A stretch of DNA of 64,000 nt. Source: Hofstenia miamia. Its lineage: Eukaryota > Xenacoelomorpha > Acoela > Hofsteniidae. Position numbers and translations under genes: made by a program. Shown here in pieces: positions 11,886-22,220 of the stretch. Below the pieces are notes generated by a model. It saw only the letters and a list, made by a program, of their open reading frames with translations, did not search any database and was not told where the DNA came from. Every line of letters starts with the position of its first letter. Position 1 is the first letter of the stretch. The stretch covers positions 1,740,114 through 1,804,113 of the forward strand of contig CABFPE010000006.1 of assembly GCA_900660155.1 (NCBI GenBank), written 5' to 3'.

Positions 11886-12521
11886 CAGTGGCGCAGCCAA
11901 TGGGGAGGCACACTGGGCACGTGCCACCCCCGAAATTGAAGGACAAAAAAAATTCTGAACAAAAGTTAAAAATGCTTTAATGCTAGACGTGACATTGATA
12001 TCTCACTGTTTCTTCCGCTGAAAGGGATAAAATTAATTTGTTTGCACACCAGCAAATTCATCCCACGACAATTCACCCAGCCCATCCCTCAAATTCGCAG
12101 TTTGATTAAGATTTTTCTAACATTGCCACTTACGTCTGCAACTTGCGAAAGATCATTTTCACTGTTAAGAAGGCTGAAGACACACACTCGTCTTACAATG
12201 GGACAGAAAAGGTTAAATGGGTTAGCGCATTTATCAATTAACCGTGACCTTGAATTAGATGCTAAAGATGTGCTAGATGAGCTCGCTCTAAAGAGCAATT
12301 GAAGATTGAATTTTTTATTACTGTGAACTACGTTTGAATTATGAATGTTGACTTATCAAGTTTTGAAAATTATATTTTTTGTATGCATTATTCTTGTTCA
12401 ATTTAACAATAGATTTTTAACAGTTAAATAAAAAAAGCATAGGTATCAAAAATTTAATTTCATCAACGTTCAAAAATCTATTTTGTGCCCATACCGAAAC
12501 GAAATCCTGGCTGCGCGCCTG
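11886..12521 (+). mobile_element. 636-bp hAT element with perfect 8-bp target duplication
   Basis: The left end is CAGTGGCGCAGCCA; the reverse complement of the right end is CAGGCGCGCAGCCA. CATGAACA occurs exactly on both sides (11878-11885 and 12522-12529), the 8-bp duplication expected for hAT. Inside, 12042-12302 encodes the C-terminal hAT dimerisation region, so this is a deletion derivative that kept both termini. The orphan end at 2694 belongs to the same family. Confidence 0.9.
12042..12302 (+). pseudogene. hAT transposase C-terminal dimerisation region
   Basis: An 86-codon open frame contains FLTLPLTSATCERSFSLLRR then LKTHTRLTMGQKRLNGLAHL. The hydrophobic stretch, the xSATCERSFS signature and the R-L-N-xL-xxLxI pattern are typical of the hAT dimerisation domain. 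The catalytic core and BED finger are absent from the element, so it cannot transpose alone. It is oriented the same way as the element's C-terminal end. Confidence 0.85.
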
Positions 12522-12529
12522 CATGAACA

Positions 12530-14460
12530 TTAAAGTAAGCATTAAAAGAAAACTATTTGATCTCGCTAAATCAGAACTTACGACCACTAATTGGAGAAAT
12601 TACGAAAAATCAAAAAAGATTATTAAACAATTAAGAAATAATAAATCTTCTCTACAAAAAAAAACGGTTTTTCGATAATTTGAATAAAACAATCGAAATT
12701 AACAAATTAAGAATTGATAACCAAATTACGACAGAAAGAAACAAAAATAATAGACCACCTAAATAAAACATTCAAAGAACTTGGCAATTTCAATTTTCCC
12801 CAATATAATAGAATAAAAATATTAATAAATTCCCAACAAATACGTATTTTTTTAGTCTTGCAAACAGCAGCGGACTAGAAACCATAATAAAAAACAGACA
12901 CAAATAAATCGACTACCTCCTATAATCTACCAATCTTCATTACAAAACGTTTTTTTCATATCTTTAGTGAAGAACTACTCTATTTGCATTTAGCCATGTA
13001 TTATTGATAACGAATTGCCTGACATTTTTAAGAAATCGGACATAAGCCCTATTTATAAAAAGATGACCTTTTAAATGGACATAATTATAGGCCTATTTGT
13101 ATTGGCCATCCTTTTAGTAAATTATTTGAAAAATTACTAAATAATCAGATAACTGCATTCGAAAAAACAATTTGGGTTTCGTAATGGTCATATAACTCAA
13201 GATGCAATTTTGTCAATATCAACAAATAAAATCTAATTTAGCCTCTAATCAATGAAGTAGATGTGGACGCCGCTGACAGCCGACTACTATTGGCAGCGAA
13301 GCCGGCTGAGCGACATCTATATAACTGGATTAGACTGTATAATATTCCACATAGAAACCTTATAAGACCTATAGCCCTGTAAAACCGTATATAATGCAAG
13401 CAGTATTGTGAAACTATCTATCTGCAAAAAGGTTCGTCATGCGCTTACAGGCAATCTGATTAATACGGCATAACCTAAACTAAAATTTAATAAAAACAAT
13501 AAGAAAACTAAACCACATTTAATGTAATAAAAAACATAATAAAACGTAAAAAAAGGTTCAACGTTGCGGAGAATAACTAATCAATGTTAAGCGTCACTAC
13601 CACATCAAAGACATTAAATACGGTTTCGTTTTTATGACACATTTAGTTTGTCTTGAAATAATTTAAGTTTTCAATCGGCTCAGCCGTCTAAATTTTTCGG
13701 CGGCGGCGGTTCAGCCGGCAGTCGCCCAGCTCTACAATGAAGTAGGGTTGCCCTTCTTCATTTGAGTAAAGTTTCTAACTCAATGATTCCTAATATACTA
13801 AAAACCAAATTAATGTATTATAAATTTGATAATAAAGCTATTAATTAAATAATAAAGTTTTTTAACAATCGACAGCAACGTGTTATAATTAATGGCAAAA
13901 AAGCAAAATATATTATAACTGACAGCGGGGTTGTACAGGGCACCGTTCTTGGTCCCAGTCCTATTTGCAATCTGTGTGAATGACATAACTCAACAAGAAA
14001 AAACAGTAAAATTTAGCAATAAGTAGATGATACTTGTCTTATAAGTAATGCTATAAATGCCTTTAATGCAATTAAAACCCTCCAAGATGATACCAAAAGT
14101 TTAATAAAGTATTTCTCACATAATCAATTGAAAGTAAATATTGAAAAAACAGTTTATAATATTCTCGCCTAAAACACTCAGTAGTCTCACAAAAACATAA
14201 AACTCAGTATAAATCATATACCAATGAAAAAAAAACGAATCAACTATTTATGTGTTGAAATTGACAATGACTTACATTTCGAATAATTCTTATTAGCTAA
14301 AATTAAGAAAATGGCTTCTGGGGTTAGGTACCTTTACCATTTTTGAAATATTCCAAATACATATCACAAACAATTATTAAATGCACTCTGCTTATCACAC
14401 TTTCAATACTGCTCATTTCTCTTCACAAACATAAATTCGAAATACTTCATATAATCTCAA
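12530..14460 (+). pseudogene. LINE reverse transcriptase, decayed and interrupted
   Basis: The pieces read in family order despite many frame changes: SIKRKLFDLAKSEL (12540), DIFKKSDISPIYKK (13021), GHPFSKLFEKLLNNQI (about 13104), GFRNGHITQDAILSIS (about 13170). After an inserted MITE (13258-13734) come KLMYYKFDNKAIN, FFNNRQQRVIING, SGVVQGTVLGP (13926) and VDDTCLISN at the catalytic block (14022; usually ADD), then KTLQDDTKSLIKYFSHNQLK. The RxxQRVxxNG and VxQGTVLGP motifs indicate a jockey/CR1-like clade. It may be the other half of the LINE at 1.4-2.0 kb or a separate copy. Confidence 0.8.
13258..13734. mobile_element. 477-bp hAT-type MITE inserted in the LINE
   Basis: The ends are TAGATGTGGACG on the left and the inverse of TAGAGCTGGGCGACTG on the right. 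Target duplications CAATGAAG are exact (13250-13257 and 13735-13742). Removing the element rejoins LINE sequence. The ends are unusually GC-rich for this window (GCCGGCTGA, CGGCGGCGGCGG). The 8-bp duplication and TAGAGxTGGGC-type ends suggest a non-autonomous hAT. No coding capacity was seen. Confidence 0.8.
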
Positions 14461-14590
14461 CCACACACGCATTATATATATAATACATTTTTATTTAGTT
14501 TGTAATACTTAGTTGTTTGTACAATTGTGTTATGAAATAAATTGCTTTTAACTCGTACTATTATCAAAGCACACCACAGTGTGCATCGGC

Positions 14591-14820
14591 AAACTTAGAG
14601 AACCTTCAAAAGTTGGAATTTTCCAGACGTCAAGCGAATTCCTGAATCAAAGACTACACCTTAAGACAAGCGGCCATTCGACAAATGAACAGCATTATAC
14701 CGCAAGCAGCCCAGATAGTAATTAATTGAATTTATCCTTTGTACGAATTGATCATGTTAATTAATTATTTAAGTTGTGTTCTATTTTTACATTTAATTTG
14801 ATACTAAATAATGTAGAAAA
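14591..14820 (+). repeat. dispersed repeat with coding-like 5' part, copy 1
   Basis: Strongly similar to 24806-25047 over its whole length. The 5' part reads NLENLQKLEFSRRQANS, stop, IKDYTLRQAAIRQMNSIIPQ AAQ; the remainder looks like a 3' untranslated tail (GATCATGTTAATT, ATACTAAATAATGTAGAAA). It lies just beyond the LINE fragment and could be its 3' end or another element. Confidence 0.6.
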
Positions 14821-15289
14821 ATTACAAACTTATCACATCACTTAACTTAGTATGGCAATAAATTTACTAATAAATATTAGGAGAAAATTTTACAGCATTT
14901 AATGATACATATTTATACTTATATGATTACATATTTTAGAATGATGCCAGGACCAGATTTCATTAGTATTTTGCATGATAAGCATTTGCTTGGGATTTCT
15001 ATTTTTTAAATAATCAAATAACTGAAACTCCATTCACAATGGAAAAACCAGAATAATTTTAGAAACTCACCTTTCACATAGTCTTTTCCTGAATTTAGCA
15101 TTTTAAATTGACTAACACTGGTCTATACGTACCATTTACTTTTTTGATAAGAGCAATCCAAAATATTAATGTGTTCTATCAAAAACAAATATAAATAAAA
15201 GCAAATAATTGAAGTGAAATTGTTATAATTCAAACTACATTTATACTAAAAATCTAAATATTTATTTCTACAAAATGAATACCGTAAAA

Positions 15290-17230
15290 CAGGGTAATTC
15301 GGGCCAGGTAGGGTAATTCGGGCCACTTTAAATTTTCAACTTCCACGTTTCCTGATGATTACTAATTAACAGCTAGTTACTTGAGTCAGTTCGTATGAAA
15401 GGTAATGATTCATACCTTTTAATTGATTCCTGCATTGTCACTCTATGTAAGTGTCCGCGCAGAGATAAAAGAAAAATCAATAGGTACATTGTTTTGATTG
15501 GTTAGGATCGCTGTAAGTAAAAATGTACAAATGTTCTGCCTAGATTTTGTTTATTAGTTGTCAGTTTTCACTTTTACTTTCACTCTGGGTCGAAATGGCT
15601 GACAAAATGCTAGAAGCTGTGAAATTTGTAAAGGAGAAAAACTAAGCCAGAGACAAGCTGCTAAAAAGTTCAATGTTAGTCGTGCTTCATTACAGCGCCA
15701 TATAGAAAATCCAAAAATCTTCCGACCAGGGCGTCCAAGTGCTCTTACTGCAACAGAAGAGGAAGTACTTACCAGGACCATAACTACTGTAACAAGTTGG
15801 GGATTTGGATTTACAAACTCAGTTCTGCAGGACTTTGTATCACGGTATTTATCTCGATGTGGACGTGTCGTTCCTCAATTTAAAGACAACAAACCTGGCA
15901 ATGATTGGGTGAAGAGCTTCATGTCCAGGCACAATTTGGTCAAACGAAAAGCAGGAAATATTACAAGAAATAGAGCGCAAGTAAATGAGTCTACGGTGAC
16001 AAACTACATTGAAGAAATGCGTCAAGCTGGTATTGGAGAGATTGATCCGAGCAACATCTTCAACTATGACGAGACGTCTATCTCAGATGATCCTGGTGCA
16101 CAAACGGTTGTTATACCTAAAGGAACTCGTCGTGTAGAAGTTGTGCGTGAACATTCGAAGGTGAATATATCATTGATGTTTTGTGGCTCAGCTAGTGGTC
16201 ATTTGCTTCCACCTCACGCTGTTTACAAAGGATTGAATCTCTATGAAGGTTGGTGCCAAGGTGGACCAAATGGAACAAGGTATGATGTGTCCCCCAATGG
16301 ATGGTTCAACATGGAAATCTTTGCAACGTGGTTCGAGAAAGTGTTTATCTCAAACACAAGGCATCTCACTGGAAAAAAGGTTTTGATTGGGGACAATTTA
16401 TCCTCACATTTCTCCGTGAAAGTGGTTGAACTTGCTGAAGCTAACAATGTGCTTTTCATTGCTTTGCCTCCAAACTCTACGAACCTCCTCCAGCCATTAG
16501 ATGTAAGTGTATTTCGCTCTGTGAAATCACATTGGAAGATTATCTTGTCAAATTTTCGGAAGGAAAGCCGCAGAACAGGCTCTATCCCCAAGGAATCTTT
16601 TGGCGTGATGCTATACCAGCTTTGGAGAAGCATTTCAGAATCTGTGAGCAAGAATCTTGAATCTGGTTTCCTGAGTTGCGGAATTTGCCCATTAAATGCA
16701 GATAGACCCCTTGCTAAGTTGTCGGGATCAAAGTTGAATTTGGAACAACTGAAATCGCAAGAAATTGGCAGAGACTTAGATGACACACTTTTGTTGACAT
16801 GCTGAAAGACATACGAGGACAAAATAAGCCTCCGAGAAAGGCGTGGTGCCAAGATTGTAGCTGGAAGACCTATAACGTCTATGCAAATTCAACCCGACAA
16901 CGGTGATGATGGTGTGGCGCTGACACCTTCACAAAGAGGAAAACGACAAAGGTCTCTTGCAAGTGTGATTTCAAGCACAAGTCAAACAATCACAGCAAAT
17001 ACAAATGACTGTGGCATTTGTGGAGTTCACTCTGCGGACACAGCTGGTAGTGGAGACTGGGTCAGATGCGTGGACTGCATGGCGTGGACATGTGGTCATT
17101 GTAATATGGACACTGATGATCCACATTTTTGTTGTTCAATGTGTGCTAACATTTGAACATCAAAAATTTTTGTAATGTCTATTTTACCCCCATGCTTTGT
17201 AATATTTTCGTAGTGGCTCGATATACCCTG
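15290..17230 (+). mobile_element. pogo/Tigger-type DNA transposon, nearly full length
   Basis: The left end CAGGGTAATTCGGGCCA is duplicated immediately (GGGTAATTCGGGCCA twice, 15291-15332). The right end at 17212-17230 is the inverse of CAGGGTATATCGAGCCACT. Between them lies one transposase gene on the plus strand. The ends match the CAGGGTAA...GGCCAC style of pogo-like elements. A clear TA duplication was not confirmed at the left border. Only a few frameshifts disrupt the gene, so insertion was relatively recent. Confidence 0.8.
15595..17155 (+). pseudogene. pogo/Tigger transposase with C-terminal Cys-rich finger, frameshifted
   Basis: Begins MADKMLEAVKFVKE; a one-base frameshift near 15640 leads into a Psq-type helix-turn-helix (LSQRQAAKKFNVSRASLQRH), then GRPSALTATEEEVL. 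The main open frame 15909-16805 carries the DDE_1 core: FNYDETSISD (first Asp), VLIGDNLSSHF (second Asp), NSTNLLQPLDVSVF (third Asp, 35 residues later). Frame changes near 16795 and 16845 pass through MLKDIRGQNKPPRK to a tail with a PHD-like array (CGICG, WVRCVDCMAW, CGHC, FCCSMC; 16995-17155). Cut-and-paste transposition is the family role. As assembled it is disrupted by about three frameshifts. Confidence 0.9.
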
Positions 17231-17439
17231 TGTTGTCTACAATATAACATCCTTTAGTTATGGATAAAAAAAGTACCATTCTTTTCAACTAATTGTATAT
17301 TACAGCCTTTTTAACTTTTGAAACAACATTTATCCTGCGGTTCATGGAGTGGTTTGAATGCAATAGTTCTTAAAATATAAGGTACATCGTATAAAACATT
17401 TAAAAAGGTTTTACGGTATATAATAAATTTCAAAATACC

Positions 17440-18905
17440 TTTCAATATTTTTTTACGCTCTGTGATATAAGTTGAGAGAACTTCTCTCAAAAAGTGTGAC
17501 ATAAAAAAACGAGGTTTTGTGTGTGTATTATTTTTTACATTGCGTGTTTATATATCTAAATACCTTGTGTGATATATATATCTGCATTGGAGTGATTGTT
17601 TCCACTTTTTACATATTTTCTTATTTTGTAAAAATTTTTACAAACAATATATATATATATATACATATATATCACGTCAAAAAAAAAGAGCGCATAGAAG
17701 TTTTTTCTGTGTGTTTTAAAAAGCGCATAGATCCCCTCTGTCAAAGAAAGGGAGATATACTCTTTATATATTTTTGTTTTATCGATCACACACGTCAGGT
17801 TGATGTGTGTATCAAGTGTGTACAGATAATTAACAGATGGGAGTGAGACACAAAAAAATAATTTCTTCACACACGATGGATTTTTTAAAAAAACGTGAGG
17901 CACTCGCTTTTTTTTATCGTACAAAGAAATAAAAAAAATTGTTTAAGTTGTCTAATATATCTTTGTGGGCGTTCCAACGTTGTTTTTTAAAATTTTGCTC
18001 CCGAAGACACCCCACACAGAACACACGAAGTGGGAGACAAGACACCCCCAACAGGATGCCAACGATCGTCGACGTTTATGTGTGATAGAAGTAACCGGCC
18101 TATGTCATCGGCCTCACATATTTATTATCTGTTTCTTGAGTGGTCTGTGAGAGAAGTTAGTACATATATTGTCTAACGATCTCTCTCTCAATCGGGCGTG
18201 AAAAAAATATTTTCTCGCAAAAAACCGCTCTTTACTGAACTCCCCACAGAAAAAAACCCGTATTTTTTGCGCCAAAGGCGGGAGTACACACACGAAGATA
18301 TTTTTTTCACACACAAGTGTTTATTTCAGTTACATAGAAACACACTTTAAGATTGTAGTGGGAAAAACGGGCAAATACCGCTCACAGAAGTGCCGAAATA
18401 TGTATAAATAAATATGTTTTGTGGGGGGATTTCTTACAGAGAGTGTTTTCTGACAAAAGACGAAGGATCAGGGAGTATTTATAGACGGAAATATATCAGT
18501 ATTTTTTAGTGTTTTTCCTTTGTAGATAGCGCTTTTATAGACAGTGTGATACAACAGAAGGACGGTGCGACACAACACACACAGAGAGGTATCTCCCCTC
18601 GGTGGGTGTGTGTTAGTTTATTATACACAAGATTGTTTACACACTTTTTTTTATACATAAAAAATTTTTTTTTTTGTGTCTTTATATAAAATGTATAGAG
18701 TGTTTCTTCTATGGTTTTTTATGGTTCTCTCAGTGCAAATATATTAAAAAAAAATAGATATATTGGTTTTTTTTGTTTTCACAATTACGAATTAATAATG
18801 AAATTTTTTTGGAATATGATCTTTACTGAAATATGTCAGGATTTTTTTCACTCTATCAATCTCTTTGTGAAAAAAATTAGTGTGAATATATAACTATTAT
18901 AAATA
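17440..18905. other. compositionally distinct gene-free island
   Basis: The texture differs sharply from both sides: many runs of six or more A or T, frequent ACACAC, TGTGTG and CTCTCT, and patches of CCCC or GGGG (for example 18001-18060, 18580-18615). Open frames here are low-complexity on both strands (IYIYIHIYHV, Phe/Lys-rich) and unconvincing. It could be decayed satellite, a structured non-coding locus or foreign DNA. Confidence 0.45.
17472..17490. other. perfect 9-bp inverted repeat with 1-nt centre
   Basis: TTGAGAGAA, C, TTCTCTCAA: a near-perfect palindrome at the left edge of the odd-composition island. A 1-nt centre cannot form a hairpin loop without opening pairs, so a dimeric protein site or chance are alternatives. 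Confidence 0.4.
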
Positions 18906-18911
18906 ATATAT

Positions 18912-18913
<2 letters not shown>

Positions 18914-18973
<60 letters not shown>
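18914..18973. repeat. (AT)n microsatellite
   Basis: About 60 bases of uninterrupted AT dinucleotides. Confidence 0.95.
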
Positions 18974-18977
<4 letters not shown>

Positions 18978-18984
18978 ATCATCT

Positions 18985-19310
18985 TCACGCAAAAGCGCGC
19001 TCCTCCCATTTTGCTACGACAGAAGGAAATTACCTTGCTATAAAATTTTCACCAGACAGAATTGTAGGAAGAGGAATTTAAGAAACATATATTAATGTAA
19101 TGAAGTGGCCTTCACAAAGCCCGGACTTAAATCTTTTAGCAAATCTGTGGCACATCATAGAAGAACAAGGTCGGAAGAGAAGCCCAGGCAATTACAAAAA
19201 TTTATGGATGAATAGAAAATAGTAACCCTGCAAATTTGGAAAAAACTTTCATTGTCTTGCAGTAGTCGTTGTTCAGAAGTTTTAAAAATAAACCATTCCA
19301 CATTTCATAT
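18985..19310 (+). pseudogene. Tc1-like transposase C-terminal remnant
   Basis: Reads VMKWPSQSPDLNLLANLWHI then IEEQ, matching the Tc1 signature WPSQSPDLNPIENLW; the catalytic Glu position is changed (IEN to LAN). A degraded C-terminal helix follows, with several stops. Only the last part of the transposase is present. Confidence 0.65.
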
Positions 19311-19666
19311 TAAATTTTTATCAAACTATCTGAATGAGTTATCGTACTTTTCTCAATTGATTTTGACTTTATATACTATTTTGACACCACTTTTTGATGA
19401 ATTGTATTTTCTAATGTAAGCTAAAAACAAATTTGCAATGGAAAGGTTACATTCCACATAAATGCTTGGATTAAATTAGTATGATTAACATCTAACAAAA
19501 AAAAATATATATATATAATTTAAATATGAATTTCCTTTATACATATACACAAAGGAACTTCGTGCGAAAAATGCAAACTAAATTAATAAACGTGAAGAAT
19601 TATAAATTTAGACAAAAATAATCATCACGGAAATATCTACATATTTAATGACAATTGTGACAAAAA

Positions 19667-21293
19667 CTATCTCTGGACCGTGGAGTACGAAATAAAAAGG
19701 AGGTGAAAACAACCACTCGTGTAGACAGACTGCAGGCTCAAAAAGATCTGTAAAAAAGCTTTCATCCAGGTCTTTTTCCTCTGACGATTTCTGTAGAGAA
19801 ATATTGTTTCTTGATAAGTAGGCAGCAATAAAAAAACATTTTGCTTTTCTTGCTCAGAGAGCTCATCAATAAGGAAATCCTTGTCAACTAAGGCTCGTTC
19901 ATAGTCGTCCAAATCAAGTGCACAAGGGCTACAGTCGAGAGCAAACCAAGTCTAAACTTGAAACGTCTATTTCTAATGAATTCAGTAATCGCAATAAACT
20001 TATTTTAGAAGCAGTAAGAACATCATAATATGTAATGTAATATGTTCCTTCCGCACTTTGTCTAAAAAAGCCGAATTCATTTTCAATATCATCATTTGTA
20101 AATGTACCCTTCAAATACAATATACGCATCACTATAAAAACTTTTTCAATAAATATAGTAAAAATATCTAATAAAATTTCCACTAAATGTATGTATAGCA
20201 TTTTATTGTAATTGAACTACTACCAAGCATCACATATTTCAAATGTTTGTTAACAAGCAGATAGTTAATTATTGCTGTCGAACAGTCTTTTTGGAATTGA
20301 CACCCATTTCTTTAATGCACTTTGCAGCTTCCATAATATAAGTTAATCTACTGCCGTCTATAGTGGAGAACGGTTTTCTAAAATTGTCACGAAGAAAATC
20401 TCCTGCAGAAGGATGATTAGTTGGCATAGCCAAGCGCTCCAAAAAAGCAATCAAAACTTCTAAAATGTGTGACTATTCAGAATCGCTAATAGAAGACAAT
20501 TTATTAGCACAAACAGTGACTATGTCTTTAAAACTTTGTTTATAATTTTCTATCCGATTAATAATGGCCTCTATTTTTGAATACCTAGAAAAATTATTTA
20601 AAAATAACGAAATATAAGCGTACTGATTGCACTTCCCAAACAATAGCAAATCTCCAACATTGAAAAATCTTTCGTCAGAGTAAGCTTCAGCTTTTAACTT
20701 GAGTCAATGTGAATTGACCATTGAATTTGCAGTGGTCTCTGGACATCTGTCCAAAAAGTTTGTACATGCAAATTTTTCCACAATGTTTTGATACTAGGCC
20801 TGCTACTTTCTTAGCATTAAAAGTATCAAATTCATACACATCAATTTCACGAAACTCGTCAATCTCATCCTATAAAAAGTTGCATAGTATGGTAAATTTA
20901 TAGAACAACAGTTTGACTTAAATGTGTCAAATACAAATATCAATTATGCAACTTCTTAAACCGGTATAACACTGCGATTAATCACACCACGTTTTAAAAC
21001 TTCATGTAAAACAATTGGCTTTGGGAAAGTTATGGCAGAAGCTCTTGTCATCTCAAATAAATTGGGTGGATCAGCTGGACGCAGTTTTCCATGGACTTTA
21101 ATAGTAGGAAAGCCTTCTGGACAATGCTTTTGACAAATAACAGTGTTTTAGTAACACTTATTTTTTGTAGGATAACCAGATAACCAAGCATTTCTTCATT
21201 CACGTCTTTGGGGAACCTGTATGCAGGAACATATGGTAAATTTCTATAGTTCGACCTGCAATTAAATATACAGCACTTGTTTGGCATAAGCAA
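19667..21293 (-). pseudogene. P-element-like transposase with N-terminal THAP domain, broken
   Basis: The N-terminus (from 21293) is a THAP zinc finger: KCCIFNCRSNY gives the first Cys pair, YRFPKDVNEE the FP motif, and, after one frameshift near 21165, VICQKHCPEGFPTIKVHGKL gives the C-x2-H pair. The middle includes DTFNAKKVAGLVSKHC (about 20835). Downstream are PTNHPSAGDFLRD (about 20430) and FGFFRQSAEGTYYITYYDVL (about 20075-20010), typical of the P-transposase C-terminus. The catalytic core between is degraded or lost. Such proteins cut and rejoin element ends in the nucleus; this copy cannot encode an active one. Confidence 0.75.
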
Positions 21294-21433
21294 CTGAACA
21301 GAATGAATTGCAAAGCGAAATGACTAATATAAATATTATAGCATCAATAGCAACATTGATTTATTGCGGTTGTGGGCCTGCAGTCTGTCTACATGAGTGG
21401 TTGTTTTCACCTCCTGTTAATTTCGTACTCCAC
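19680..21433 (-). mobile_element. THAP/P-element-like transposon, copy 1
   Basis: Inverted repeats of about 60 bp bound the element. The left starts TGGAGTACGAAATAAA (19681) and the right is the inverse of TGGAGTACGAAATTAAC (ending 21432). Both continue with AGGAGGTGAAAACAACCACT and GACAGACTGCAGGC. The gene runs on the minus strand: THAP finger at 21293-21085, middle part near 20900-20700, P-type C-terminus 20454-19670. No 8-bp target duplication was recognised. Copy 2 at 46728-47700 is a shorter sibling. Confidence 0.8.
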
Positions 21434-21549
21434 TGTCGTTCTGCACTTAATTTCATTGGCAACAGCTGTTTCATAAAGGTTGATATGATTTCCAATTGAG
21501 GAATACAAAAATAACAGGAAGTGAAAACAACAACAGATGTTGCACTCTT

Positions 21550-21875
21550 GGAGGGTAACCTAAAGCCCGTTTACACTGGTTCAACTTGAGGAATTCATCA
21601 AGCAAATTCAATAGCACATGGATGCGTTTACATCTGTTCCTCATGTTGATTTTATTTGCCGATTTCAATAGCACATGGTCACGTTTACATCTGTTCCTCA
21701 TGTTGATTTCATTTGACGATTTCAATAGATTCCTAATGTAAACACCCCACAAAATTGACAGTGAAAGTGCATGGAGGAGAGGAATGGAATGTATTTTCAA
21801 TCTATTTTGTGTTCATTTCCTCTTGAGGCACAAATGTAAATGCGCCTTTTGCTATTGAATTCCTCAAAGTAAGCA
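21550..21875. repeat. MITE-like repeat with 57-bp internal tandem units
   Basis: TTCAATAG starts at 21607, 21664 and 21721, a 57-bp period with two full units (CACATGG, CGTTTACATCTGTTCCTC, ATGTTGATTT). Left sequence GCCCGTTTACACTGGTTCAA and the right border (inverse of GCGCATTTACATTTGTGCCT, about 21820-21845) look like imperfect inverted ends. No coding potential was seen. Confidence 0.5.
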
Positions 21876-22220
21876 AAGCTTCTATTTTAACAGGCAAAAA
21901 ACGACTAAATTATAGAATTTTTCTAAAAGTTATGAGCTAGAAGTGCTTGAATAAACAAAATATTCATCAACATTAAAATTTGTTAAGTTTCATTTTTCGC
22001 AAATGAAAAAAATTTAGTTGAATAATCAAAATATACATATGCACACTTACATGATTTATGCAAGTTAAAATATAAATTTTGAGTAAGTTTAAATACATAT
22101 ATTATTTTATTGACCTTTACTTGAGCTAACCAAACTAAAGAAATACATAATAGCAGATTGCTATTGAAGCCATTTAAAAATTACTATTATGGTAATCTAT
22201 AATATATATCTGTATAGATG

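Noticed and set aside
12089..12298. Minus-strand Ser-rich frame
   Set aside because: Shadow of the hAT dimerisation frame on the plus strand.
16241..16852. 203-codon minus-strand frame
   Set aside because: Antisense shadow of the pogo transposase, whose DDE motifs are clear on the plus strand.
17517..17924. 109- and 122-codon frames on opposite strands
   Set aside because: Low-complexity Ile/Tyr/Phe/Lys translations of AT runs; no motif.
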